Source: Scatophagus argus | Taxonomy: Eukaryota; Chordata; Actinopteri; Scatophagidae | Direction of reading: 5' to 3' | Assembly: GCF_020382885.2 (NCBI RefSeq) | Contig: NC_058494.1 | Span: 12,914,001 to 12,978,000, forward strand | Length of the DNA: 64,000 nucleotides | Part shown: positions 30,501 through 41,496 of the stretch, piece by piece | Numbering within the stretch: position 1 is the stretch's first letter | Layout: every line of letters begins with the position of its first letter | Translations under genes and position numbers: made by a program | Notes under the pieces: model-generated | Told to the model about the DNA's origin: nothing | Database searches by the model: none | What the model saw: the letters and a program-made list of their open reading frames with translations, nothing else

Positions 30501-33500
30501 TTGCTGCTGTTTGATCTCTCCAATGGTCAACCCTCTGGTCTCCTCCGTTTCGTTGATGAGCCAGGGGTTCGCTGCACCACCTCGACTCACTCCTGCCGCT
30601 TCAGCCATCAGTGTCGACCTGTGAAACATAACCATAAAAGTAATTTTAAAAAATGTTTTCATCAAAAAAGGTGAAAAAAAATAAATGGCTATTCCTTCCC
30701 AAAAGGAGAGCAGCAGCTATCAAAGACAAAACAGCCAACAGTGCATTACAACTGAAAGTAGATGGCATCAATCACATTCCATCACACAAGTATAAAACAC
30801 TCATCAAGTATCATTGATTCAGCTATATAAGTAAACACAGTCTCGGCTGTGCATAGTGGTACAATGCACATTTGTACAATTCTTACAACAAACACATCTG
30901 TACAAGGCATGTTCCCTTTTCAATACGATACTCTTTTGAACATTTTATGACAAGAAAACCCTTTAGATCACAGAGAAAAGCACTTATTTTCTCATTTTGT
31001 CTTTTAAGTGTTTTGAAAGATTGAAAAATACCAGGTTAGCTTCTGCAGTATGTAAACACTGCATGTTAATCTGTCACAGGACTCTGGGCCGCTGGGGAGG
31101 TTTTTGTTCTGACAAAGTGACAGACCGGAGAGCTCTCTGCACTGTACTGTGCAAAACACTGCTGTGTGGTTTAAAAGCTATTCTTCAGCTAATAGCTTAA
31201 AGCTGTGTTTCAGAACTCCACCACCACCCCCGTGGTTGCCTTGTGGTGACGGGTTCAGAATCTCTGTGTGAGGTTGGATTTAACCAAGTCTGCTGTGAGC
31301 AAGTTGTCCCCTGGTCAAGCCCGGGAAAAGTGACATGGAGCCCCATGTAGGCTTATCAGCGACTGGGAAATATTAACACTACTTAACTAAACCGTTTTGC
31401 TATGGTTTTGATGTCTAGCTAATGTAATTTCATGGATACATTAAAATTTCAACTTTCAAATTCAAAAGTGAAAGTTTATTTGGATAAAGCTCCTTTTTTG
31501 CATGAACAATGCACAAAACTTCTTTAATCACACCACAACTCACACATCTTTGTGTGATGACTGATTCAAGCTGTTTTTAGTAAGAAGTGAATTGTGAGAC
31601 CACTCACAGTGCTGCTAGATGAAGCTGATACCATCAGAGGAGTAGGTGTGACAAGGCATTTGCTCTAATCTCTCTGACATGTTTGATTACTATGAGACTG
31701 TGTGCCAGTCCTCTACTTCCTCCGTGCAAGTGCCCGTGTGAGAAGATCCAATTAATCAGTTGGTGGGGAGCACCAAAAGCAGTCAGGCGCATCTCTTGGA
31801 CTAGACTGTTGCCATCAGAGCCTGAGCATCCAGTTTCTGACTGAATGAATTGGACAGACAAGATTTAACTAATTACAACTATTTCCCGTGCAATCAAACA
31901 CAAAGGGGAGGTGAGCGAATAATGGAGTAAAGGCGGGTCTGAGCAGCCATGGGGTGAACTGAGCTTTCAAATGCAGGCGCCATGTCCATCTTTTGCTTAG
32001 TCTGAAATGGAGATGCAGAGAATGTATTATTTCAGGGATAGATTAAAGTCCCCTCTGTAACCTCTAGCCATTTTCTTCTCCCCAGAGTTCTCACAAAAAA
32101 AAAGAATGGCTTAGATTATCCAAGCATGGCCAATCCACCCCCTCCCACAGTCTGTCCTCAGAGACCACACAGTAGGAATGGGTCCTACCCACAAATCCAA
32201 ATTACCCACCACATATCACTAGTAGGTCTCACTGAGCAAACGAGGAAACCATACGACCACATGATTACAGTTCGCCAAGTTAATTTATTAGCAAAAGTCA
32301 TTTGGGATTTTTTAACAGAACCTTTTATGTAATTGGGTGTGTGGTCTGCAAAAAGATGAAAGCCTGTGCACAGCACCGCTAAGTAGATCAATCTTAAAAC
32401 CAAAGCTTGTGAAAGATATTGGAGAAAGGCACTCTCATATCAAGTCATCAATAGAAGTTATTCTCTAAATTCTACTGATCTCATGAAGCACTGATGTTTG
32501 CGTTCGCTATACAGTCATTTCAGTTACTCCTCAAAATATATCCATGGCCACAAGTTAGACATTCTACACTGTAAATGAACTGGGGTTTTCCATAATTATA
32601 AATGCTGAGCCTCAACAATGTAAAAACAACATGGAGCTGCCATCTAAAAAACACTCATTTATAAAGCAGCCATGAGAAACTAAAGAAAGTAAACAACAGG
32701 ACATCATTTCCTTTTCCAGTCCAAACAAGTAACACCTGGGCCAGAGTGGGTCAAACATTACAAGAAGGAATGACTGCCTGTTGCCTAAGGTTTTCAGAGC
32801 TGTCACTTTGACATGGCATCACATGATGAAGAGAATATAAGCTGTGGCATCTAGCTCTTTGATTCGCTCCACAAGCACTAGAATAAATGCTCAGTGAAGA
32901 GTTAGAAACTGTAAAGACACACACACATTCATATGAAAGTGTGTGTGTGTGTGTGTGCGTGTCCTTTTCCGGAGGTGCCAAATGTGTGATCAACAGTGCA
33001 AAATGAAACAAATCTGCTAATGAAAAATAGTTCATTATGAAGTTAAGCACCCTGTCGAAAAGGCAGACAGACAGACTTAGCACAGGGAGAGGTCACAGCA
33101 CACAGGTCACACCCAATGTATAAAGACCTTCACGGAAACTTAGTGACTTGTGACACATCATCAAAGCTCAGAACAGAGCCTATGACCTCTTTGGTCAAGG
33201 ACACAGACAAGAGAATGAGGATTCATTATTTTTAATTGGGCAACCAGCAGCAGATATTATTCAAAAAAAAATTAAAGGTGGCATATTCTGAGCAGGACGC
33301 TCCCTGAAGCATCATGGCCTGATCTGGCTATCACAACACTGAGCGACAGTGACAGAGGGTCACTCAGGGTGGAGAAACAGAAACCATTTTCTTGCCACAG
33401 TCTTATTTCAGCAACAAGTTTGGTGCTCCAGCATATTTCCAACAGTGTAGCTTAGTTTCAGAAAATCCTATTCATGTATAAGAAGAAGGTTCTGTGCTGA

Positions 33501-35287
33501 TGATCATAAGCATGAGCTTGTTGTTTCTCTGAAAAACTCCCTATCAGCTGCAGGGTATACAAAGAGGGGGTAAGTGAACTACTTATAAGAATTTAAGTAC
33601 CACAACAGTGATCATCAGATCACCTTCAGATTGACCCAAATCTTTGTAATTTGGATCTAGTGATCCAATTGTCAACTTAAAACAGAGTCCTACATGAGAG
33701 CTTTACACACTGATTTTTCTTAGCTTTTCCTCTCATTTATAAGATAATTTGACTAGATTTTAATACCTGGAAGGTTCTGGCTCTGTGTTGTCTCCTCTGA
33801 AGGTGGCATTGAGCTGCTTCTCTCTGGTTAGTAGATTATCAATAAGGTTCTGCCTCCTGTCAGCTTCTGACTGCATTCTGATGAAACCATGTTAAGGTTA
33901 AGGTGATAGTAGATGAAAGGTGCTTATTTTCTTTGGGTCAGTTTGGAACAAATCCATGAAAACAAGAAACTTTCTAATTAGAAAGACTTTACTACTTTAC
34001 AAGAATTTCCCTTTGGGGATAAATAAAGGAATTCTGATTCTGATAGTTTGGGCAGACCTTTCCAAAACACTCTAGTCCCCTCTATAGGAAGACAACTGCT
34101 ATTGCAAGCAAATGAAACCCTTCAGCTCATGATCTCTGTCCCATGACTTACACTGTTTGGTGCAATCTCACAAGAAAGGATACATGCGTCGAGCAGATGA
34201 TGCTCGTAACAAACCGTCTTTAAGCTGGCCAATATTCTGTTTGAGCTTCTGCAGGGATGCCCGCAGTGTCATGTTGATCTGAGAAAACAAAAGACATTCA
34301 CACCAATTGACAGGAAGAGAAAGTCTGAAAAAAATGAAAACAATGTTACTAAACTTGTGAATGTTACATCTTACCTTTGCAGGGTTCCCCCCTGTTCTCT
34401 GCTGCCTGTTTCGTTCATTAATGTTTTCTGCAATTTCTTGCGCCAAGCGGCAAGTTGCATCATAATTCTGTAACCTATAGATCAATGAATGGGATACCAA
34501 TGTCATGTAAATCATTACTGACTCAGTGACCACAGATATATTATGGAGCAACACAGAGTGACATATTACTCCTGTAGTGTAATGTAAATAATGCAGTAAT
34601 GAAGAACACAAACACTTTTAACTAATGTTGTGCAACTTACACAAACAAAACACTGTATTTTAAGAATATGCTACAATAACATGCAACGAGTACTAGCTAG
34701 CCTGGCCAGTAAACTCATAATGCTCAGTGTTCAGATAGCCAGAGAGCTTTATGTGACTCGTTTGCCGTGTGTGATGCAGGAGTTTAATAATTTTAAACAA
34801 AAATACCACTAAGTGTCTGAAAAAGCTGAATGAATGCCCCTGGTAGCCTCAAAAGTTTAATAAAGCGTTGTATGACTTTTTGTTATGCTATAGTTTTGTT
34901 TATTTCTTCAGGTAAAACGTCAAAGAATGAGCACAAGCTTTACCTTTATCATGTGACTTTATGCAATGCCTTTCCTCTTTCGATTCTGCTAACGTTACAA
35001 AGCTCCAACCGGAAGAGGAATAACATGGCTAAAAACTAATTTTCTCGCAGGAATGCCATACCATATTTCCCACCACGAAACGATATTATTTTGTAATTGA
35101 CTATTTATAATGGAAGCTGTTGTTGTTAACGTTAATGTTAAACTAGCCAACGTTATATCTTTAGCTAGCAGAATACAGAGTAGCTAACTTATCAGGGTTA
35201 TTAACATCATTTGTTGAAAATAATAATACAGCTGAGCCAACTTGTCGTAGCCTTCGAACACATTACTTACCACAGATCCTGAGACAT
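3538..35287 (-). CDS. stx8: Syntaxin-8 (Qc SNARE), last exon missing
   Basis: Syntaxin-8 is the Qc SNARE of late-endosome fusion, acting with syntaxin-7, Vti1b and VAMP8. Coding exons in transcript order are 35271-35287, 34375-34474, 34184-34278, 33767-33877, 30485-30618, 29233-29325 and 3538-3639. All have GT-AG borders and phases join without a break (652 nt, 217 codons plus one base). The protein starts MSQDLWLQNYDATC. An N-terminal helical region covers about residues 1-95, followed by NPWL and ETRGL landmarks typical of syntaxin-8. The SNARE motif runs from about residue 153 (QDAGLDAL, GQEIGNELDE) to RNETRRV. It stops at KSASC, where the human protein needs only a final exon encoding the tail anchor. 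I could not find that exon in positions 1-3537, so it probably lies to the left. Oddity: residue 182 is His where the zero-layer Gln is expected. Family identity is secure from my recall of the human sequence. Confidence 0.95.
8059..8170 (-). mobile_element. Non-LTR retrotransposon RT remnant
   Basis: On the minus strand this short stretch reads SELLPHVKVFKYLES...SRRTGTMSAAMHTLH. It resembles the thumb-side C-terminal part of reverse transcriptases in teleost LINE elements, where ELLPQVEEFKYLG and RRIGAASAVM-like strings are typical. Only about 35 residues align and no catalytic motif is present, so it is a fragment. The LINE family cannot be named from this. Confidence 0.55.
12204..12229. 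repeat. (CAG)n short tandem repeat, interrupted
   Basis: Eight to nine CAG-type triplets with one CAA interruption. It is intronic within stx8 and not part of any exon. Confidence 0.9.
13224..13241. repeat. (GACT)4 short tandem repeat
   Basis: Four and a half tetranucleotide units, intronic in stx8. Confidence 0.85.
18501..18515. repeat. (AT)n short repeat
   Basis: Alternating AT run in an AT-rich part of the stx8 giant intron. Confidence 0.85.
25193..26565 (+). mobile_element. Tc1/mariner-type transposon, decayed
   Basis: The left end reads CAGTGTCTATAAAAAGG. The reverse complement of the right end reads TAGTGCCTATAAAAAGT, giving matched terminal inverted repeats. A TA dinucleotide lies directly outside each end (25191-25192 and 26566-26567), the hallmark target duplication of Tc1/mariner. 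The length of 1373 bases is close to that of a complete Tc1-type element. Inside, on the plus strand, lies a broken transposase. The copy sits in the stx8 giant intron in the opposite orientation to the gene. Confidence 0.9.
25562..26395 (+). pseudogene. Tc1-type transposase pseudogene
   Basis: Transposase-like pieces appear in order: a start with MKTKEHFKLL and GYKKIPSD (helix-turn-helix region), then RRRLVRDATKTPMTTMKEL. Next come GLETKMQLFG, RHGGGKIML, GCFSAAGPGRLVK, FQQDND and NQIQNLW. Several stops and frame changes separate them; one stop directly follows SD and another is a TAG about nine codons after FQQDND. Two of the three DDE-type catalytic positions are changed: the usual DETK reads LETK, and the usual IEHLW-type Glu reads Gln. 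The middle Asp in QQDND remains. A stretch between the DNA-binding and catalytic parts seems shortened. It cannot make active transposase. Confidence 0.88.
29326..30484. other. stx8 intron 5
   Basis: Intron of about 1.16 kb between exons 5 and 6. No repeats or genes recognised. Confidence 0.7.
30619..33766. other. stx8 intron 4
   Basis: Intron of about 3.1 kb. It contains a (CA)n-(TG)n inverted microsatellite near 32.9 kb. No gene seen. Confidence 0.7.
32917..32962. repeat. Inverted CA/TG microsatellite hairpin
   Basis: A short CA run is followed after about ten bases (ATTCATATGA) by a longer TG run, so the two arms are complementary and can fold as a hairpin or cruciform. It is intronic in stx8. 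Confidence 0.85.
34001..34045 (+). mobile_element. Retroelement 3'-tail-like fragment
   Basis: The string AATTTCCCTTTGGGGATAAA, followed by TAAAGGAATTCTGATTCTGA, resembles the shared 3' tail of many teleost LINE and SINE copies (a GGGGATAAATAAAG core plus a short tandem end). Only the tail is recognisable, so family assignment is not possible. Confidence 0.45.
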
Positions 35288-35374
35288 TGTGATAAAAGTT
35301 GGCTCTTAAGAGAAAATCCACTTTGTCTAAACCATCCGTGAGTAATCAGCAACAAACGGTGTCTTGTTTGGGTG

Positions 35375-35382
35375 TCACGTCA
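35375..35382 (-). promoter_or_regulatory. CRE/UPRE-like site upstream of stx8
   Basis: TCACGTCA on the plus strand (TGACGTGA on the coding strand) lies about 90 bases upstream of the stx8 start codon. It fits ATF/CREB or XBP1-type elements. With one substitution it would be the lysosomal CLEAR box, but the central CACGTG is broken. Sequence match only. Confidence 0.35.
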
Positions 35383-36623
35383 CTACGGCACACTGCGAGG
35401 AACAGTTGACTCTCGGGCCGCGGTGTTCGGTTGCCACAACCTCAATGTGATGTTACTGAAAACAGTAGGCTTCATTTTAATTAATTTATTTATTTTTATT
35501 CTTTACATAAATATACGTGATGTTTGTGCAGGTTGGTGGTGGTAAGACACGTTAGTTGAAGACTCATGTCAGTGGAAATAAAAAGTCTGCAACACAATTG
35601 AACATTTTCACACAGATAAAAAGAGGTATATTTCAAAACATCAGTATTACAATTAGCATGTGTCCTGGAAGTAGGTATATATACAACCTGCACACAGCCA
35701 AATTTTCCCCTCATCAGGAAAATGGAAATATACTGTGAGTGAAATGCAAATACTGGGACAAGAAAGAGGCATTTTTAGTCAGTAGTACAGGCCCTAAAAA
35801 GTCCAAATTGTTGTTAAAAGCCTTGGAAAAATGTGACATGTTATACAGAAAGTAAGAATACTATGGAAAAATTCTCCATAAACTAAATAGTATGCAGATG
35901 AAATTATACATCTGTTAACTGATAACAGTGTATCAAATATTGTCCAAGGCTTCATGGGACTTGACATGCTTTCTCCACTCACGATGCTAAAGAATTTGTT
36001 TTTCAACTCCATTACATGTTCAGCCCACATATGAGATAAGAAGTTGTAGATGTTTTATGTTTCATAACCAAACAGTAGTTGTGTTTGGATCAAAACATAT
36101 ATCTGTTGTGGAGAATAATAGCTGTTGAAAGACTTCTTGGAATAGACTCATTTGGTATTTTGATGCTACGCATGAAGCTCTTTCAAAGAAAGACCAACAC
36201 GTACATGATCACCCTCCTCTGTCTGATGACCTTATTCTGAACAATCAATGTTTTGATAGGTGCCCTCATAAAAATAAATGTGTTTCAAATAATTTGCTAA
36301 TTGCGATGTGAATAAACTATTTGTATGGAAAGTGCATGGATATGCTGGTATTTAACATATAAAATTTCATCCATTGCAGTGAGTGCGGTTATTTGAAGGA
36401 CACTTTATTAAATGTATGTTTAAAAGAGGGTGCTTGTGTTTTGCCACGTGATCTGGAAACAAATATTTCTTGTTTGCGATTTATTACTTCTCAGAATGAG
36501 ACACTGTATGTTGCCAAAGTTAAAACAGGAAAATCACTGGATTTTTTCACTTTCAACAAGTGAAATCACCACAAACAAACCATACCACCATAGCTTAAGT
36601 CACATGGACACTACCCACAGGCT

Positions 36624-36631
36624 TATATAAA
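36624..36631 (+). promoter_or_regulatory. TATA box of the TBC1D24-like gene
   Basis: TATATAAA lies 83 bases upstream of the start codon at 36714. Transcription would begin near 36655, giving a leader of about 60 bases. A tissue-restricted, TATA-driven promoter is suggested. Confidence 0.55.
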
Positions 36632-36713
36632 GCCCTGATCCTCAGAACCTGTAGGTAGTCACAGGAGACATATTACCCTCCAACTTGCATTTGTTTTAAG
36701 AGGAAGATTTGAG

Positions 36714-39700
36714 ATGATTCATGTTTCAAGAACACCAGAGTTCTCCAATTGTGGAAACATGAATTCGATCTCAATGTGCACATCATCTGATCAAGATCTG
36801 GGCTCTATGGCAGGAGGCAGAAGCAGGCCAAGGTCTCACTCGTATTACAGTCCAGAGGATTGTAAGAACTATGGTCTGCAGATGCAAACAGAGGAAACCT
36901 ATCTAAGACCTCGCTCCAGGTATGTTTTCACACTTGGCCTTGTTTTTTTATTTATTTATTTTTTTAAAATCCAAATTATGCTAGTGGTTCCACAACAGGA
37001 CAAGATCTTTTCCCGCATGTATGTGGATTTGTGTTTTAATGTTGTGGCAACATTGGATAACAGACCATGTCCAACACAAAAAAGACTGAAAGAGACAGTT
37101 CAGAATTAATGCAAAATTACCTGCTCCCCAGGTCTTTTTACACTTATGAGACATCAGAGCTTTACTCTGCCTACGAAGCAGGAAACTCCAGTCCACTGAG
37201 CCAGAGAGCCAGCTCCCTCGTCCATGATCAAGTAAACAAAAAGGAACAGAGAGAAGGGAATGGAGCTGGTGTTCGGCTAGCTTCGAAGAAGCCCAAATCT
37301 AAACCAAGCAAAAGCTCACCATCAAGAGAACTTAATGGTACTGAAATAATGCTTTTTAATAAATCATAGCTTATATTCTACCCCTAAAACATAGCAAATT
37401 TTTAAATCTGAAAAATTGCAGATTATTTTTGCATAATTCAGAAAAACTATCAATTAAATGAATGCATATTTTGCTCAGGCAGTAAAGGCAATCTTAAGTC
37501 ACTGTCCATGATCACCATCTCTGAGTCGGACAACTGGGAAATCAGCTCCTGTTCAGGGATGAAGTATGGACAGTTTGTAGACTGGGAGAAGATTGATCCT
37601 GAACCTGCAAAAAGATACCAGCAGATCCTGAAGAGCAATCACCAGCAGATGAAAGTTATGGGCCGAGAAGGATTCTGGTCCATGCCCCACACACTAAGGG
37701 CAAAGGCTTACTATCACATCATCCACAGCATCAATTCCAGGTTAGATTGTCTGAGTAAATTTAATAAATCAATTTTTAAAGTATTTTCTGTCATGAAGAC
37801 AAGCATACATGAATTTTGGGGGAATGAGAAGTAGGTTGACATGTATTAATTCTAAATGCAGATTGTTATCATATCTGCAGTGGGATTGTCAGTCCAGATA
37901 GAGATGTGTACTACGAAGTGGCCAAGAAGCTCTTTGGAGAACAGAAAATCAGCACCCATCCAGTTCCAGAATACATGGAGGCAGGAGAAATACCCAGGTA
38001 CAGGATGCTAAAAACATGTGGTTCAAAGTTGTTGCTCCTACAGCAAATGTGACAATATATTCCAGTACAATTATTTGAATAGTATTGAATTTGAATATGT
38101 TGCACTGCACTGGAATATGACCAAATGAGTTGTTGCTTGTTCTCTTATCCAGATACTGTCTCAACAAAGCAGGCCTGAACTCTGTGAAAAAGATTCTTCT
38201 TTGCCTTGGCAAATACTTCCCGAACATGAACTTCTGCCCCATCCTGCCTGCATTGGTCTCCCTAATCCTCCACTTCAGCGAGGATGAGGCTGAATGTTTC
38301 TACAGCATGTCCAGACTTATCTGCTACAATGACCCCAATAAGCGTTACATCGACCAGACCTTCCTCACCTACCGTGCCTCCTGTATGACCTTTGGAGACC
38401 TTGCTAACCGGTGTTGCAGAGGCATCCGTAAGCTGATTGCCAGCTCTCATCAGAACCTCTTTGAGTTTTACTCTGACTGGATCATGTGGATATTTGCTGA
38501 CCTTCCGTTCACATATGCCATCAGAGTGCTGGATGTCTACTTACTGGAGGGCTACAAGGTCCTCTACAGGTTTGTCACTGTAGAGATATCACATGTAAAA
38601 AACAAACAAACAAAAAAAATCTTCAATCTAAGCGTGTGATTTCTCATGACACAAGTTTCTCACAATCACTCTTCTGTAGGGTGGCGTTGGCTTTGCTCAG
38701 TCTCTACAAAGTATCTGTGTCATCTCGAGTGGCTGATGTAGAGGACTTCAGGACGGATATGAAGAGTTTTGTGCAGAATGTAGCTCGCCACTGCACCGTT
38801 GAGAATCTTCTGGAAAGGGCCTTCATGATTCCTATGGCCACACGGAGGGAGCTCAACCTCCTGTTCAATGCTAATAAGGACTCCCTCATGCAAAAAGGTG
38901 TCAGCATACACCAGAAAAGGTGAGTTACAACAGAAACAGAACAGCCACCGAGAGGCAGATTTGTAGGCAACATTTTGGAAGTAGAAGGAAAGTTTAGAGC
39001 ATATAACAACAGTTCACATTTATGTTATTTTCATTTCATATACTCATCATATCCATTTCTATGTTCCTAAAGGCAGGTGGTTGAGATGGTGGACTTTAAC
39101 AACTTCACATCTGATGTTGTGACAGGCACTGGGATGAGAGTCATCTGGGCCTGGATACCTGAGCGCTTTGCCCTTTTCAGCCCCATTAGACTGTTTAATA
39201 CAGCTGAACATGAAAAAAGTCTTACCTCGTAAGTGACCCTTGTTTAATACCAATGAGGCTTCATCGGAAAGACTTGTTACTTCACAGTCATTAATTACAG
39301 ATAGAAGTGTTTCTTTATTGCATCCAAAGCCTTCATATCTTTCAATTTTGTTCACTTGTGTTTGTGCTAGGCCAGGTCATTATGGATCAATAACTCCTGA
39401 ACAGCATGTTCCAGCGGTGGAAAACAGATTCTCAGGTCTAGTTGCATAACAGAAAGAGGCAGTGTGTTTACACCATCAACATGTTTGCTTTGAGTATGAA
39501 AGTCAGCTGACAGTTCAGTGGTGGCAAATGCTGTTTATGTAGAAAAATATTTTGAGCAGAAAATTCCTGAATGTTTAACTTTAAATTTCTAAAACATGGT
39601 AAAAAAAAAAAAGCGATACTCTGTATAGAAAGTGGCCATTTTGATAATATAAAGAAATCTGATTATTTTCTTAAGTTTATATCCACCGCTGTTATGGCCA

Positions 39701-41496
39701 CAACAAACAGTCAGTTGACTGAACCTCATTACCAGCCTACAAAAAGGATGCCATACCCAAATTTGTGATTCAAATGATTTTATTTACAAATAATACTAAA
39801 TTTACCCAAAACTACTGGAGCCTGGAGGCCTGGCCAAAATGAACAAAAGGCTGAAGGAAGTCTGGGCTGGCCACAAACCTAACAAAATATGAATAAACTG
39901 AACGATCACATAAAGCCATGAAAAGCAGACTACCAGACCTCCACCCTCAAACGAAATAAACACAAAACAAAAAGCAAAATGGGCAAAAAGCTCTAAACTA
40001 GTCAGGAGCTACTTTGGTGTGGGAGAGAGTTCTTTCTTTTCCGGCCTCCTTTAAATATGTGGACCACCCACCAATCAGATGAGAGAGGAGAAAAGAGCAC
40101 AAGAGCGGAGGGTGTAACAACCACTAAGTAAATTAGTGATTCCAATGTCTATATTTCCCCTGACTTCATCCCACCTTAACCAAAGCTCTTAAGTGAGCTT
40201 TGGTTATGTTTGACATAGAATGATATTTTTAATGCCGAAGTTGTGATCTTGTCACATAATAAGATAAAAAATAATTTACATTGCAGATAGGCTTTGTAAG
40301 ATTTTGTCAAACTCATTTAAAGTCCAGGTTTGGTCAACAGAGACTCTGTGGTTGTGAACATAAAAGTTTACCGGATATTAAAAACGACACTTGGTTATTT
40401 TTTTCTCTCATACAGATTCTATTCACAAGTGGAGGGACATGAACCAGTGGTTTTGATAATCAAAACTGTGGATGAAGAGGTAACAAGATTATTGGATTGA
40501 ATCTAATAATTTTGCTGTATGTGCTTTTCCTTTTGATTGGACTGGAGATTTGAACCTGGGATGTTTTAATGCTTTAATGGAACTTCTTTTTTTTCATATC
40601 ACAGAAATATGAATATTTCTCATTTCCCAGGTTTTTGGTGCCTTCCTGTCAACAGATGTGATTGAAAGAAAAAAGCACGACTCTGAGCGACTGACATATT
40701 TTGGAACTGGGGAATGTTTTGTTTTTACGGTGAGACATATTCCCAATTTAATTTTCTTGAATTAAATTTGGTTAAGTCATATTCAAGTTTATCAAGCCAG
40801 CGGATTTCAGGTCAACTTTGTATATATTATTTTTATAGCCATTAGGTGGAATGCATCTTAAACCACAACCAGTGTCAAACCATAAATTTGCTGACTCTTT
40901 CAGCTTCGTCCCAACATGGAGCGCTATCAGCAGGCTATGGTCAACATAATGACCAGAAGAGCTCACCCTCAGCAGGTGCGAGTGAGCAACAATGCCTTCT
41001 CTGAGGTATCCAATAGTGACTGCTCCACCATTACCTCCACCTCAGCCTCAACTCTAACCTGCCCTTCTGGAACCCCCCAGGACCCCAGTTATCTGACGAT
41101 CCCTTTCACTGCCCCATCACAGGAACCCATGACTGCAAAAGAGCCGAAGAGACCCAAGGAACAAGAAGCCTCTATGTTCATAGCATGCAGTGACAGTCAG
41201 CTCATTATTGGTATGTCAGTTGAACATATCATTAACAGAACAGAATGGGTATTTAAAAAAAGGTCAAGTCCACCGTGATGTCTGACGGGGTTGTTGTATG
41301 ACGTGTGTGTCCTCTCTTAGGTGGTGATGGGGGCCATGCACTCTGCCTGCAGGGAGACCTAGTGGGAGGATTCTCAGGGCCTTGTGACACATTCAAGAGC
41401 ATCCCACTCTGCAAGGGATCTTTCAAGATCCAGGCCCTGGAAGTGTGGGGCATCCAGAACTGTATTTCTTTTTCTCACAGTTTTCCTTCTCAGTAG
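36714..41496 (+). CDS. TBC1D24-like protein (TBC + TLDc domains)
   Basis: Eleven coding exons join in phase: 36714-36919, 37132-37337, 37479-37740, 37881-37997, 38153-38569, 38680-38919, 39073-39228, 40416-40479, 40631-40729, 40904-41210 and 41321-41496. Together they make 2250 nt (749 residues). A Ser/Lys-rich N-terminal extension covers about residues 1-160 and has no counterpart in human TBC1D24 (559 residues). The TBC domain follows (from REGFW and TLRAKAYY, through CMTFGDL, to EGYKVLYRVAL). A C-terminal TLDc domain holds FYSQVEGHEP, FGTGECFVF and CDTFKSIPLC, split by a Ser/Thr/Pro-rich insert. Known for the family: TBC1D24 binds phosphoinositides and ARF6 in synaptic vesicle traffic. Residues matching human K36, R40, K238 and R242 are present (here K196, R200, K399, R403). 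The classical GAP Arg and Gln fingers are absent. It is a paralogue rather than clearly the tbc1d24 orthologue, so no symbol is given. Confidence 0.9.
39229..40415. other. TBC1D24-like intron 7
   Basis: This is the largest intron of the gene (1.19 kb). Positions about 39770-40110 are A-rich and read like an old interspersed repeat (antisense), but I cannot assign a family. Confidence 0.5.

Larger units (their letters stand above)
35288..36713. promoter_or_regulatory. Divergent intergenic region stx8 / TBC1D24-like
   Basis: The stx8 start codon (minus) and the TBC1D24-like start codon (plus) face away from each other across 1.4 kb. The stx8 side is locally GC-richer around 35370-35440 and TATA-less. 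The TBC side has a clear TATA box. Between them is AT-rich sequence without open frames of note. Confidence 0.6.

Noticed and set aside
35430..35440. GTTGCCACAAC as an RFX X-box for stx8
   Set aside because: Only the left half-site fits the consensus, and stx8 is not a cilium-specific gene.
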